Source of the DNA: Agromyces albus
GTDB lineage: Bacteria > Actinomycetota > Actinomycetes > Actinomycetales > Microbacteriaceae
Assembly: GCF_004134825.1 (NCBI RefSeq)
Contig: NZ_SDPN01000012.1
Span: 1-64,000 of the forward strand
Reading direction: 5' to 3'
DNA: 64,000 nucleotides
Under the pieces are notes generated by a model that saw only the letters and a program-made list of their open reading frames with translations, searched no databases and was not told where the DNA came from. Every line of letters begins with the position of its first letter. The stretch's first letter is position 1. This document shows positions 9,639 to 17,022 of this stretch, in pieces. The position numbers and the translations under genes are program-made.

Positions 9639-10511
9639 TTACACGCGAGCCGGAAGGGCGCCGGACTGCAGGTTCTGTTCTCGATGCAGCTCTCGGAGGC
9701 GGAACCGTTCCGCGCGCCGCTTCTCCTGGCGGACAGGATGCGCGACCGGCGCGGCAAGCAGCAGCCGCTGCGTGTACGGGTGCTCGGGCTCTGAAGTGAC
9801 CAGCTCTGCGTCGCCTTGCTCGACGATCTCGCCTCTGTACATCACCGCGACGCGATGTGAGATGTGGCGGATCACCGCGAGGTCATGGGAGACGAAGAGA
9901 TAGGCAACCCCGGTGCGCTCCTGAATCTCGATGAACAGGTCGAGCACGCGCGCCTGTGTAGACAGATCCAGGGCGCTAACGGGCTCATCGCACACGATCA
10001 GCCTTGGACTGAGGGCCAGCGCCCGGGCGATTGCGACGCGCTGGCGCTGGCCGCCGCTGAACTCGCGTGGGAGCCTACGCGCGGCGTCTGCCGGCAGTCC
10101 GACCTGGTCGAGGAGTTCCCTGATACGGGCACGCGCTTCCTGCGTCGGCGCGCCCGCAGCCTGCAGCGGCTCAGCCAGGATTGACTCGATGGTCATGGCG
10201 GGATTCAGGGATGTGTACGGATCCTGGAACACCACCTGCAGGTCCTTCGCGAGGCGCCGCCGCTCTGACCTTCCCGCGTGCGAGATGTCCTCGCCGTCGA
10301 AGATGATTCGTCCCGACGTCACTGGGGCAAGGCCGAGGATCGCCCTCCCGAGTGTCGTCTTGCCCGACCCGCTCTCTCCGACGAGTCCGAGCGTCTCGCC
10401 ATGGGCGATCTCGATGGAGACTTCTTTCAGTACCGCCGAAGCCGGGCGGCGAAAGCCGCGTCCCGGATAGGTGACGCCGAGTCGCTCGACCCCGAGTAGT
10501 GGTTGAGTCAT
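9639..10511 (-). CDS. ABC transporter ATP-binding protein, OppF/DppF type
   Basis: 290 residues from the ATG at 10511, five bases beyond the upstream stop codon. An in-frame TTG at 10520 is less likely. It shows Walker [11 protein letters not shown]-loop VFQDPYTSLNP, signature FSGGQRQRV, Walker B LIVCDEP and H-loop SHDL, plus the C-terminal oligopeptide-transporter segment HPYTQRLL. It pairs with the ATPase half of the preceding permease-ATPase fusion to power import. Peripheral membrane protein on the cytoplasmic side. The neighbouring glycosidases suggest the cargo is an oligosaccharide rather than a peptide. Confidence 0.93.
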   Translation of the reverse strand: MTQPLLGVERLGVTYPGRGFRRPASAVLKEVSIEIAHGETLGLVGESGSGKTTLGRAILGLAPVTSGRIIFDGEDISHAGRSERRRLAKDLQVVFQDPYTSLNPAMTIESILAEPLQAAGAPTQEARARIRELLDQVGLPADAARRLPREFSGGQRQRVAIARALALSPRLIVCDEPVSALDLSTQARVLDLFIEIQERTGVAYLFVSHDLAVIRHISHRVAVMYRGEIVEQGDAELVTSEPEHPYTQRLLLAAPVAHPVRQEKRRAERFRLRELHREQNLQSGALPARV

Positions 10512-10516
10512 GCCCG

Positions 10517-12304
10517 TCAACGTCCTTCCGTTAGTGCCGCGACCCGCTGCTTCCGCGGTTCGGTATCCTCGAGCGTCGACGACAACAGCATTCGGGTGTA
10601 CGGATGCTGTGGCCTATCGAACAGTTCGCTCGCGGTGTTCGTCTCCACGATGTGTCCGGCTTGCATGACGGCGACCCGGTCGCAAAGGTCGGCGACGACC
10701 CCGAAGTTGTGTGTGACAAGGATGATGGCCATGCCTCGCTCCTTCTGGAGCTCACGAAGGAGGTCGAGGATCTCGGCCTGTACCGTGACGTCGAGCGCGG
10801 TGGTCGGCTCGTCGGCGACGATCAGCTCCGGCTCGCAGGAGACCGCGCCCGCGATGAGCACGCGTTGCGCCATCCCGCCCGAGATCTCATGCGGGTAGGC
10901 ACGGAAGGTGCGCTCCGGGTCGGCGATGCCTACGCGTTCGAGCAGCTGCTTCGCGCGGGCTGTGGCCTCCTTCTTCGTCAATCCAAGGGTCCGCATCATC
11001 GGCACCGTGAGCTGGTGGCCGATGGTGAACGTGGGGTCGAGATTCGACATGGGCTCTTGCGGGATGTAGGCGATTCTCTTGCCGCGAATCTTCTGCATCT
11101 CGGACTCGCTCAGGGCGAGTAGAGGGACCCCCTCAAACGTGACGTCTCCGGCAAATTCTGCCTCCTCCGGCAGCAGTCGAAGTATCGAGAAGGCGGTCTG
11201 TGTCTTGCCTGACCCCGATTCGCCGACGAGACCGAGGATCTCACCCTTGTTCACGTGCAGGTTCACGCCGTCGACGACGACGCGTGCGGATCCGTCTGCC
11301 TGCGGATAGCCGACGCGGAGATTCGACACGACGAGCAGGGCGTCTTCCGGGGGAGCTTCGGCGGTGCCCGCGGGTGCGCTGGCCCGCCGGAGAGCCTCGT
11401 CCTTCAGCCGCACCGACTTGGTCCGAGCCTTGGGAGCGGGCTCCTCAAGAGCGTCTCGCAGTGCGTTGGCGATGAGGGAGAGACATCCGGCCGTGAGCCC
11501 AATGGCGATGCCTGGCCAGAGAATCCCGAGTGGAGAGCGAAAGATGTTCAGGAATGCGTCTTCGAGCATTCCGCCCCACGTGGGCTCGGACGGGCTGCCG
11601 AGCCCGAGGAATTCGAGTCCGGCCTGGATCAGGATCCCCGCACCGACCATGCCCGTTGCGATGATGATGATGGGCGCACGCACCGCGTAGAGGACGTGAC
11701 GGCCCAGGATCCGCGAACCGCTCAAGCCGGACACACGAGCCGCGTCGACGTACAGTTCGTTTTTCACAGCGATCACAAGAGTTCGCACGAGCCTGAAGAG
11801 GAAGGGCGAGATCAGCACTCCGAAGATCGCCATGGTGACGACGGTGTTGGGTCCGATGACCGAGAAGAGTGCGACGAGGATGATGACGCTCGGGACCGTC
11901 ATGAGGACGTTGTTCACCCAACTGAGGCTGGAGTCGATCCACTTCCCGAGGTAGCCGGCGAGCAATCCGGATACCAATCCGACGACGACCGACACTATGG
12001 CAACGGTGATCGCGCCGATGAGGGTGAGCCTGCTCGCAAGAAGCAAGCGACTGAGCACGTCTCGTCCGCTGCCGTCCCCGCCCAGCAGGAAGACTTCGTT
12101 CGGAGCGGAGTTGACCTGATCGAGAATGGTGTCGGACGGGTCATGAGGGGCGATCCAGGGTGATGCGACGCTGAGTACCGCGATGGCTGCGAGCACAATC
12201 GAGGGGACGAGCCCGAGCGGATTGCTGAAGAACCGGCGTGCGAGGCCACTGCGCGGGGCCTCGGCGACGGCCGCATCGACCTGCTCTGGAGTTGAGATGG
12301 TCAC
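10517..12304 (-). CDS. Fused ABC permease-ATPase (DppC-DppD type)
   Basis: 595 residues from a GTG at 12304 that overlaps the upstream permease stop codon (GTGA). An open frame continues upstream to 12865 but that part is arginine-rich antisense-like sequence over dppB and is not coding. Residues 20-285 are a DppC-type permease with the EAA-like loop (VDAARVSGLSGSRILGRHV) and five or six membrane spans. A charged linker of about 35 residues leads to a DppD-type ATPase: Walker A GESGSGKT (361-368), signature ISGGMAQRV, Walker [13 protein letters not shown] and H-loop THNF. Such permease-ATPase fusions are known in actinobacterial Dpp/Opp transporters. One fused chain would provide one membrane and one nucleotide-binding half. 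Confidence 0.92.
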   Translation of the reverse strand: MTISTPEQVDAAVAEAPRSGLARRFFSNPLGLVPSIVLAAIAVLSVASPWIAPHDPSDTILDQVNSAPNEVFLLGGDGSGRDVLSRLLLASRLTLIGAITVAIVSVVVGLVSGLLAGYLGKWIDSSLSWVNNVLMTVPSVIILVALFSVIGPNTVVTMAIFGVLISPFLFRLVRTLVIAVKNELYVDAARVSGLSGSRILGRHVLYAVRAPIIIIATGMVGAGILIQAGLEFLGLGSPSEPTWGGMLEDAFLNIFRSPLGILWPGIAIGLTAGCLSLIANALRDALEEPAPKARTKSVRLKDEALRRASAPAGTAEAPPEDALLVVSNLRVGYPQADGSARVVVDGVNLHVNKGEILGLVGESGSGKTQTAFSILRLLPEEAEFAGDVTFEGVPLLALSESEMQKIRGKRIAYIPQEPMSNLDPTFTIGHQLTVPMMRTLGLTKKEATARAKQLLERVGIADPERTFRAYPHEISGGMAQRVLIAGAVSCEPELIVADEPTTALDVTVQAEILDLLRELQKERGMAIILVTHNFGVVADLCDRVAVMQAGHIVETNTASELFDRPQHPYTRMLLSSTLEDTEPRKQRVAALTEGR

Positions 12305-13239
12305 TGCACACGCACCTTCGGGTTGAGCCAGCCATTGAGTATGTCGATGACAAGGTTGACGACGACGACGACTGCCACTGTGACGCTCACGACGCCGAGC
12401 ACGAGCGGGACATCGCCGCGCTGCGCCGCATTGTTGGCGAGCGTTCCCACTCCTGGGATGGCGAACACCTTCTCGATTACGACGGCGCCGCCGAACATGC
12501 CGATGAATGCGAGCGACATTACGGTTAGGAATGGCGGAGCCGCGTTGCGCATGACGTGTTTGGTGAGCACCTCCCGCTGGGAGAGTCCCCTTGAACGGAG
12601 GGTGCGAACGAAGTCCAGACGAAGGACGTCGATCACGCTCGAGCGGACGATCATGGCGGCACCCAAACCGCCGATGACCAGGGAGGCGACGGGGAGCGTG
12701 ATACTCAGCAGCCAACCTGCCGGACTTTCGAGGAATGGTACATAACCGGTGGCAGGGAAGAGCCGAAGGTTCAACGCGAACACGGAGACCAGCACGAGAG
12801 CGAGCCAGAAGTTCGGGATTGCCCCTACGACGACATTCGCCAGCTGAACGAAGCGGTCCACCCACCCTCGCCGGACCGCGGCGAGCACTCCGAGCGCTGC
12901 GCTGAGAACGGCGGTGACCAGCACTGCCGTGAGGACCACCGAGAGAGTCACCGGCAACCGAGTCGAGAGCGCTTGCAGGACGGGTTCGCTACTGAAGTAC
13001 GAGCGCCCAAGGTCACCAGTGAGGGCTGCGCCGAGCCAGTCGGCGTACTGCTGCCAGGCGGGGCGGTCAAGGCCGAGCTCCGCTGCACGCTGGGCCACCT
13101 GTTCCTCGGTGGCATTAGTGCCGAGAATGTTGCGGGCGATGTCCATTCCACCGGCAAAGATGAGGAATGCCGTGAGGGCGGAAACGACGAAGACGAGTGC
13201 CACGCCGGAAAGCAGGCGGCGGCAGATAAATGCGACCAC
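12301..13239 (-). CDS. ABC transporter permease, DppB type
   Basis: 312 residues. GTG start with AGGAGGA 5 bases upstream, a very strong ribosome site. The N-terminal membrane span (about residues 10-30), the periplasmic-side region and five more spans fit the DppB/OppB fold. The cytoplasmic coupling loop is DFVRTLRSRGLSQREVLTKH. Its stop overlaps the start of the permease-ATPase fusion, so the two are translationally coupled. Together they form the membrane channel of the transporter whose binding protein is encoded just upstream. Confidence 0.93.
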   Translation of the reverse strand: MVAFICRRLLSGVALVFVVSALTAFLIFAGGMDIARNILGTNATEEQVAQRAAELGLDRPAWQQYADWLGAALTGDLGRSYFSSEPVLQALSTRLPVTLSVVLTAVLVTAVLSAALGVLAAVRRGWVDRFVQLANVVVGAIPNFWLALVLVSVFALNLRLFPATGYVPFLESPAGWLLSITLPVASLVIGGLGAAMIVRSSVIDVLRLDFVRTLRSRGLSQREVLTKHVMRNAAPPFLTVMSLAFIGMFGGAVVIEKVFAIPGVGTLANNAAQRGDVPLVLGVVSVTVAVVVVVNLVIDILNGWLNPKVRVQ

Positions 13240-13273
13240 ACGTCCTCCTAGGTAAGAGTCACAAGGCGGGAAG

Positions 13274-13314
13274 GGGCGGCTGGAACAGCACCGGAGGTCC
13301 GGTTCCAGCCGCCC
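13274..13314 (-). terminator. Strong hairpin between binding-protein gene and permease genes
   Basis: Perfect 13-bp inverted repeat GGGCGGCTGGAAC-N15-GTTCCAGCCGCCC directly after the binding-protein stop codon at 13319. No T-tract follows. A hairpin here usually protects the upstream message and reduces read-through, giving more binding protein than permease. A similar hairpin sits in the same place in the second Dpp operon (33425-33458). Confidence 0.6.
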
Positions 13315-13318
13315 TCGA

Positions 13319-14857
13319 TCACTTCGCGGGCGCGAAGCTCGAGATCAGGGGGGTGACGTTCGTCACCCACGGCTCAACGGTCACCTCGGAAGAGGTCACG
13401 AAGATCGAGTCCTTCATGTACCACGGCGCGAACCAGGCGTTGTCCACCACCCACCGGTTGACCTCCCGGTAGGTCTTATCCTGCTCGTCTTCCTCAGTGG
13501 CCTTGTAGGCCACGCTGACCAGCTGCGAGAGCTCCTCGTCGGTGGACTTGAAGATGTTCCACACGCTCTGGGTGCTCAACGCGGTGATCTGACCGATGGA
13601 TGTGCCACCGAACTCCATCGCGAACGCCGCGTTCTGGCCTCCGAACATTTCCGCGAGGGTATCGGTGGGCGCAACCGGCTTGATAGTGACGTTGATCCCG
13701 ACGTCCTTCAGCTGGTCGGCAATGATCGGGGTGTAGGCGGCCATGTGGGGCAGGTCCGGGATCGTCAGGTCGAACCCGTCGGGGTACCCCGCTTCGGCAA
13801 GAAGCTCGCGCGCCTTCTCGGGGTCGTACTCGTAGCGGTTGTCGAGCTCGGGATCGTAACCGGGCTGGCCTTCGGCGAACGTCTGGCTTGTGGCGTAGCC
13901 GTAGCCCTGCTCAACGTTCTCGAGGATGGCCTGCTTATCGAAGGCGTAGTTGATCGCCTGACGGACTCGAACGTCTGCGAGCTCGGGAGCGATCTGTCCC
14001 GCGCGGTCGAACAGCCCAAGTCCCAACCACCCAGCGGGGGTGTTGGTGATCGTCAACCCGGCGGCCTCCGCTTCCGCGGCCGCTGCAGAGGTGATCGGAG
14101 CACCGTCGACCTCGCCGGACTTCGCGGCATTGAGGCGGGCGGTGATGTCCTGGTAGGTCTTGAACACCAGCGTCTCGTACGGGTACGCATCGCTGTTCCA
14201 GTGCTCATCGTTCTTGACGTAGATCAACTCGGATCCGCGGACGCTCCCCTGGTCGTCGAGCGTGTAGGGCCCGCTTCCCACTGGGTTCAGCTTGATTTCC
14301 TCGGTGCCCAGTGCCTCGGGGCTTGCCATGACGCCTGCTGCGAGGCCGAGCTGGTAGAGAAGCGTCGGGTCGTAGGACGCCAAATGGAATTCGACGGTGT
14401 TCTCGTCGACGGGGACGACTTCCTCGATGGGAGCGACGATCCCTGCTTCGGTACTGGAGGACGCCTTGAGGTTTTCGATGTTCGCCTTGACCGTCTCGGC
14501 GGTGAAGGGCGCCCCGTCGCTGAAGGTGACTCCGTCACGAAGTTCTAGGGTCAGGACACTGAACGAGTCGTCGAAGGCCCACTCGGTCGCCAGGCCGGGC
14601 TCGAGCCCGTTGTCGGGCGTGATGGTGAGGAGCCGGTCGTACACCGGCATCCAAAGGAGGTTGCCCTCGCCGCCGCCGTTCAGGTCGACGGGGTCGTAGG
14701 AGAGCAGCTCACTCGAGACGCCGAGCTTAAGCGTGCGCGGCCCCTGATCGTCACCGCCTCCGGATGACCCGTCCTGACCCGTGCAAGCGCTGAGGGCGAG
14801 AACTGCGACCGCCGCCGCCGCCAACACGGAAAGCCTTCTTTTGTTCGTCATGGGCAT
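13319..14857 (-). CDS. ABC transporter solute-binding lipoprotein, family 5
   Basis: 512 residues from the ATG at 14857, which has GGGAG 6 bases upstream; a longer in-frame start at 14938 lies in the promoter region. The N-terminus is a lipoprotein signal peptide: basic NKRR, hydrophobic LAAAAVAVLAL and lipobox LSAC, so the protein is anchored outside the membrane. The rest is a family-5 (DppA/OppA-like) binding protein with the region ATEWAFDDSFSVLTLELRDG and the usual length. It is first in the operon and is followed by permease, ATPase and three glycosidases. Family-5 proteins can bind oligosaccharides as well as peptides, and the context favours an oligosaccharide. Confidence 0.93.
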   Translation of the reverse strand: MPMTNKRRLSVLAAAAVAVLALSACTGQDGSSGGGDDQGPRTLKLGVSSELLSYDPVDLNGGGEGNLLWMPVYDRLLTITPDNGLEPGLATEWAFDDSFSVLTLELRDGVTFSDGAPFTAETVKANIENLKASSSTEAGIVAPIEEVVPVDENTVEFHLASYDPTLLYQLGLAAGVMASPEALGTEEIKLNPVGSGPYTLDDQGSVRGSELIYVKNDEHWNSDAYPYETLVFKTYQDITARLNAAKSGEVDGAPITSAAAAEAEAAGLTITNTPAGWLGLGLFDRAGQIAPELADVRVRQAINYAFDKQAILENVEQGYGYATSQTFAEGQPGYDPELDNRYEYDPEKARELLAEAGYPDGFDLTIPDLPHMAAYTPIIADQLKDVGINVTIKPVAPTDTLAEMFGGQNAAFAMEFGGTSIGQITALSTQSVWNIFKSTDEELSQLVSVAYKATEEDEQDKTYREVNRWVVDNAWFAPWYMKDSIFVTSSEVTVEPWVTNVTPLISSFAPAK

Positions 14858-14906
14858 TGCTGCTCCCGGGATCGTCGTTGATTGCCACGCTGAGGGGCGG
14901 GCTGGT

Positions 14907-14958
14907 AGAAGCATGCGACCATCAAAACTTACTGTCAAGAGGTTTTCGTCGAAAACCT
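14907..14958 (-). promoter_or_regulatory. Promoter and palindromic operator of the oligosaccharide operon
   Basis: A perfect 19-bp palindrome AGGTTTTCG-T-CGAAAACCT (14940-14958) lies in the 198-base gap between the binding-protein gene and the divergent TetR gene. On the minus strand it directly abuts a consensus -35 TTGACA; a CATGCT 17 bases further is a possible weak -10. The position fits a TetR-type operator that could block the operon promoter. The surrounding DNA is AT-rich for this window. A possible -10 (TAGACT, 15000-15005) serves the divergent gene. Confidence 0.6.
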
Positions 14959-15055
14959 ACAAATTGTTACTTTTCGCCGTCGAACGGATCCGGTGACCAT
15001 AGACTGATGCCGCTCGAAGCGCCGTGGGAGGCGCAATCTTCGTAGGGGGATGCAG

Positions 15056-15652
15056 ATGCAGGAAGTGAAGACCCGAGGGCCATACGCCAAAGGTGTGGCC
15101 AAGCGGGAGGAGGTCCGGCAGATCGCCCTCGAGACCTTCGCACGAAGGGGTTATCGTGGGGCGACTCTGCGAGAGATCGCGGACGAAGCCGGACTCACCG
15201 TCGCCGGCGTCTTGCACTACTTCGACTCCAAAGAGGAGCTCTTCACTGAAGTGCTCCGGCTCCGTGACGCAGCTGCCGTCGAGATCACTGGGCCGAGTCC
15301 ACGTGACGCGGCCGAGACCCTGATCAGGGTGGTGCGGCACAATGCGACGGTTCCGGGCCTCGTCCACCTGTACATGGCGCTTGCGGTAGAGGGGGCGGTG
15401 GAAGGACACCCGGCGCAGGACTATTTCCAAGAGCACTTCGCCTCGCTGAGTGACTGGATCGAGGGCGAGATACGGGAGCTCCAGTCCGACGGGCGTATCA
15501 AGCTCCAAGTTCAACCAGAAATGCTGGCATCCATCTTCATGGCCGCCATCGACGGCCTGCAGCTCCAATGGCTGCATGACCCCAGCATCGACATGGCAGA
15601 GCGACTGAGTTGCCTTTGGAACGAACTCATCCTGTCTCCCGAGCAAACCTGA
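15056..15652 (+). CDS. TetR-family transcriptional regulator of the oligosaccharide operon
   Basis: 198 residues from the ATG at 15056, which has AGGGGG 6 bases upstream; the ATG at 15050 sits directly on that site. The N-terminal helix-turn-helix is clear: REEVRQIALETFARRGY, then ATLREIADEAGLTVAGVLHYF and the typical SKEELF. The ligand-binding domain contains AAIDGLQLQWLHDPS, shared with the two paralogues at 1 and 18902. It is transcribed away from the binding-protein operon across the shared palindrome at 14940, so it probably represses that operon until a sugar product binds. The inducer is not known. Confidence 0.9.
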   Translation: MQEVKTRGPYAKGVAKREEVRQIALETFARRGYRGATLREIADEAGLTVAGVLHYFDSKEELFTEVLRLRDAAAVEITGPSPRDAAETLIRVVRHNATVPGLVHLYMALAVEGAVEGHPAQDYFQEHFASLSDWIEGEIRELQSDGRIKLQVQPEMLASIFMAAIDGLQLQWLHDPSIDMAERLSCLWNELILSPEQT

Positions 15653-15756
15653 GCGAGGCAGGCGGAAGCTCACTCCCGACGGATCGACGACTCCCCGGGC
15701 ACCCGCCGCGGTCCTCCGCGACGGCGAGCTGGACGGTTGTCTCGCCGAGTGCTCCA

Positions 15757-15772
15757 CCTCGCCGAGGCGAGG
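15757..15772. repeat. Short dyad in the convergent gap 15653-15820
   Basis: CCTCGCC-GA-GGCGAGG is a 7-bp perfect inverted repeat with a 2-base centre, between the convergent TetR and nucleoside-hydrolase genes. The centre is too tight for a good hairpin, so a termination role is uncertain. Nothing else is evident in this 168-base gap. Confidence 0.3.
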
Positions 15773-15820
15773 CGTTAACCACGCCCGATCCTGCGGCCAT
15801 TGCGAATGCCAGCTCAGTCT

Positions 15821-16852
15821 CTATCGATTCGCGAAGGCCGCGATCTTGAGGAACATGTCCTCGAACATCAGCCGCGTGTCGATCCCTGTGTAGACGCGCA
15901 TCGGGCGACCGTCTGGGCGCTCCTCGTACCAGCCCTGCGCTGTTAGGCGCGGAGTTGGGCGCACAACGAAGGGGCTCGACGCCGTGTCGGGCTGGTGGGC
16001 GGTGTGCAGCGCCGTGAGTAGGACGAGCGGCTGGTCGCCGAGTCCGTATGTCTCGCCGAGGAGGAGCCCGTGGGACTGTGTGAAGGCATGCAGTGTGGCG
16101 ATGCTGTCGGCGAGGCGCCATCCCAGCGGGCCGTGCGGCCGGACCCGGGCGTCGAGCTCCGCGAACGACACGATTGCCTGCCGATAGGTGTTGCGGGGCA
16201 CCTGCCAGATCGGGATCGCCGAGTCGTTGAACACAGCCTGCGCGGCTGGGATGTCGATGTTGAGGTTGTACTCGACGCTGCCCTCGATCGGGAATTCGAG
16301 CCCGAGCCCCTCATGCTCCGGTCCGCCGATCCAAACTGCCGCTTTGATGCGCTCGGCGATGCGCGGCTCCATCAGAACGGCGCTGGCGAGGTCGGTCATG
16401 CCTGCCCCGAGGGCGACGAACAATGGGAGCTCGGTGTCGTCGCGGAGGGCTTCCCTGACGATCGCCTCGGCCGCAGCTGACGCGATCGGCTCGGCAGGGC
16501 CACGCAGACCTATATTGCTTCCCGCGAAGACAGGGATCGTGCTGTTCAGCAGCTCCAAGAGGCTTCGCGCGATCTCGGCGGCGTTGTCCGCCTGGCGATC
16601 CGAAGGGTCGGAGTAGTCGCCGGGTGAGAGATGGGAGCCGATGACGAAGGGGATTTCCACCGACGGGCTCAGGACATGGTGGGCGAGCTGGAACAGGTCG
16701 TCCGGATCCCCTGAAAAGTCGTTGTCGATGATGACCCGATATCGCGGTCGCATACCCCCTTCCGGGCGCGCCTCTCCCCCACGCAGCGGGTCGGCGGAAG
16801 TCGGGAAAATAGGGGCTTCGGGGAGGTCGGGATGGGGAAGGTTGTCTGTCAT
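15821..16852 (-). CDS. Inosine-uridine nucleoside hydrolase family protein
   Basis: 343 residues from the ATG at 16852, which has AGAAGG 8 bases upstream; a longer frame to 16927 is less likely. The hallmark calcium and ribose-binding aspartate cluster of the family is present as DNDFSGDPDD (about residues 43-52). The later segment VEYNLNIDIPAAQAVFNDS resembles the conserved N-x-x-D-P-x-A region of nucleoside hydrolases. Classical members split N-ribosides into ribose and base. Here the gene follows a GH20 hexosaminidase in the same direction and no purine gene is near, so it may act on a different N-glycosidic or sugar substrate. Cytoplasmic, no signal peptide. Confidence 0.82.
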   Translation of the reverse strand: MTDNLPHPDLPEAPIFPTSADPLRGGEARPEGGMRPRYRVIIDNDFSGDPDDLFQLAHHVLSPSVEIPFVIGSHLSPGDYSDPSDRQADNAAEIARSLLELLNSTIPVFAGSNIGLRGPAEPIASAAAEAIVREALRDDTELPLFVALGAGMTDLASAVLMEPRIAERIKAAVWIGGPEHEGLGLEFPIEGSVEYNLNIDIPAAQAVFNDSAIPIWQVPRNTYRQAIVSFAELDARVRPHGPLGWRLADSIATLHAFTQSHGLLLGETYGLGDQPLVLLTALHTAHQPDTASSPFVVRPTPRLTAQGWYEERPDGRPMRVYTGIDTRLMFEDMFLKIAAFANR

Positions 16853-16969
16853 GTGCTGTGCCTTCTGCTTGTCGGCTCGACTCGCGAGCCACGATCGGTA
16901 AGTTGCCAGGGACGGAGCGAGGGACAACTGGACGCCGCCTCAGTACGGACGGCCATGCCATTGAGCGTC

Positions 16970-16995
16970 GAGTGTCATAGTGAGTCATCACACTC
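16970..16995. promoter_or_regulatory. Dyad upstream of the nucleoside-hydrolase gene (possible operator)
   Basis: GAGTGTCA-N10-TCACACTC, an inverted repeat with one mismatch, enclosing an inner TGAGTCA, lies in the 170-base gap between the GH20 stop codon and the nucleoside-hydrolase start. The gap is wide for an operon in this region, so a separate regulated promoter is plausible. The regulator is not identified. Confidence 0.4.
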
Positions 16996-17022
16996 ATCCC
17001 ACCCACGTCCTGCGAAGCACAA

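Noticed and set aside
12305-12865. N-terminal extension of the permease-ATPase fusion
   Set aside because: The region is inside dppB in another frame and arginine-rich. The GTG at 12304 overlapping the dppB stop codon is the natural start.
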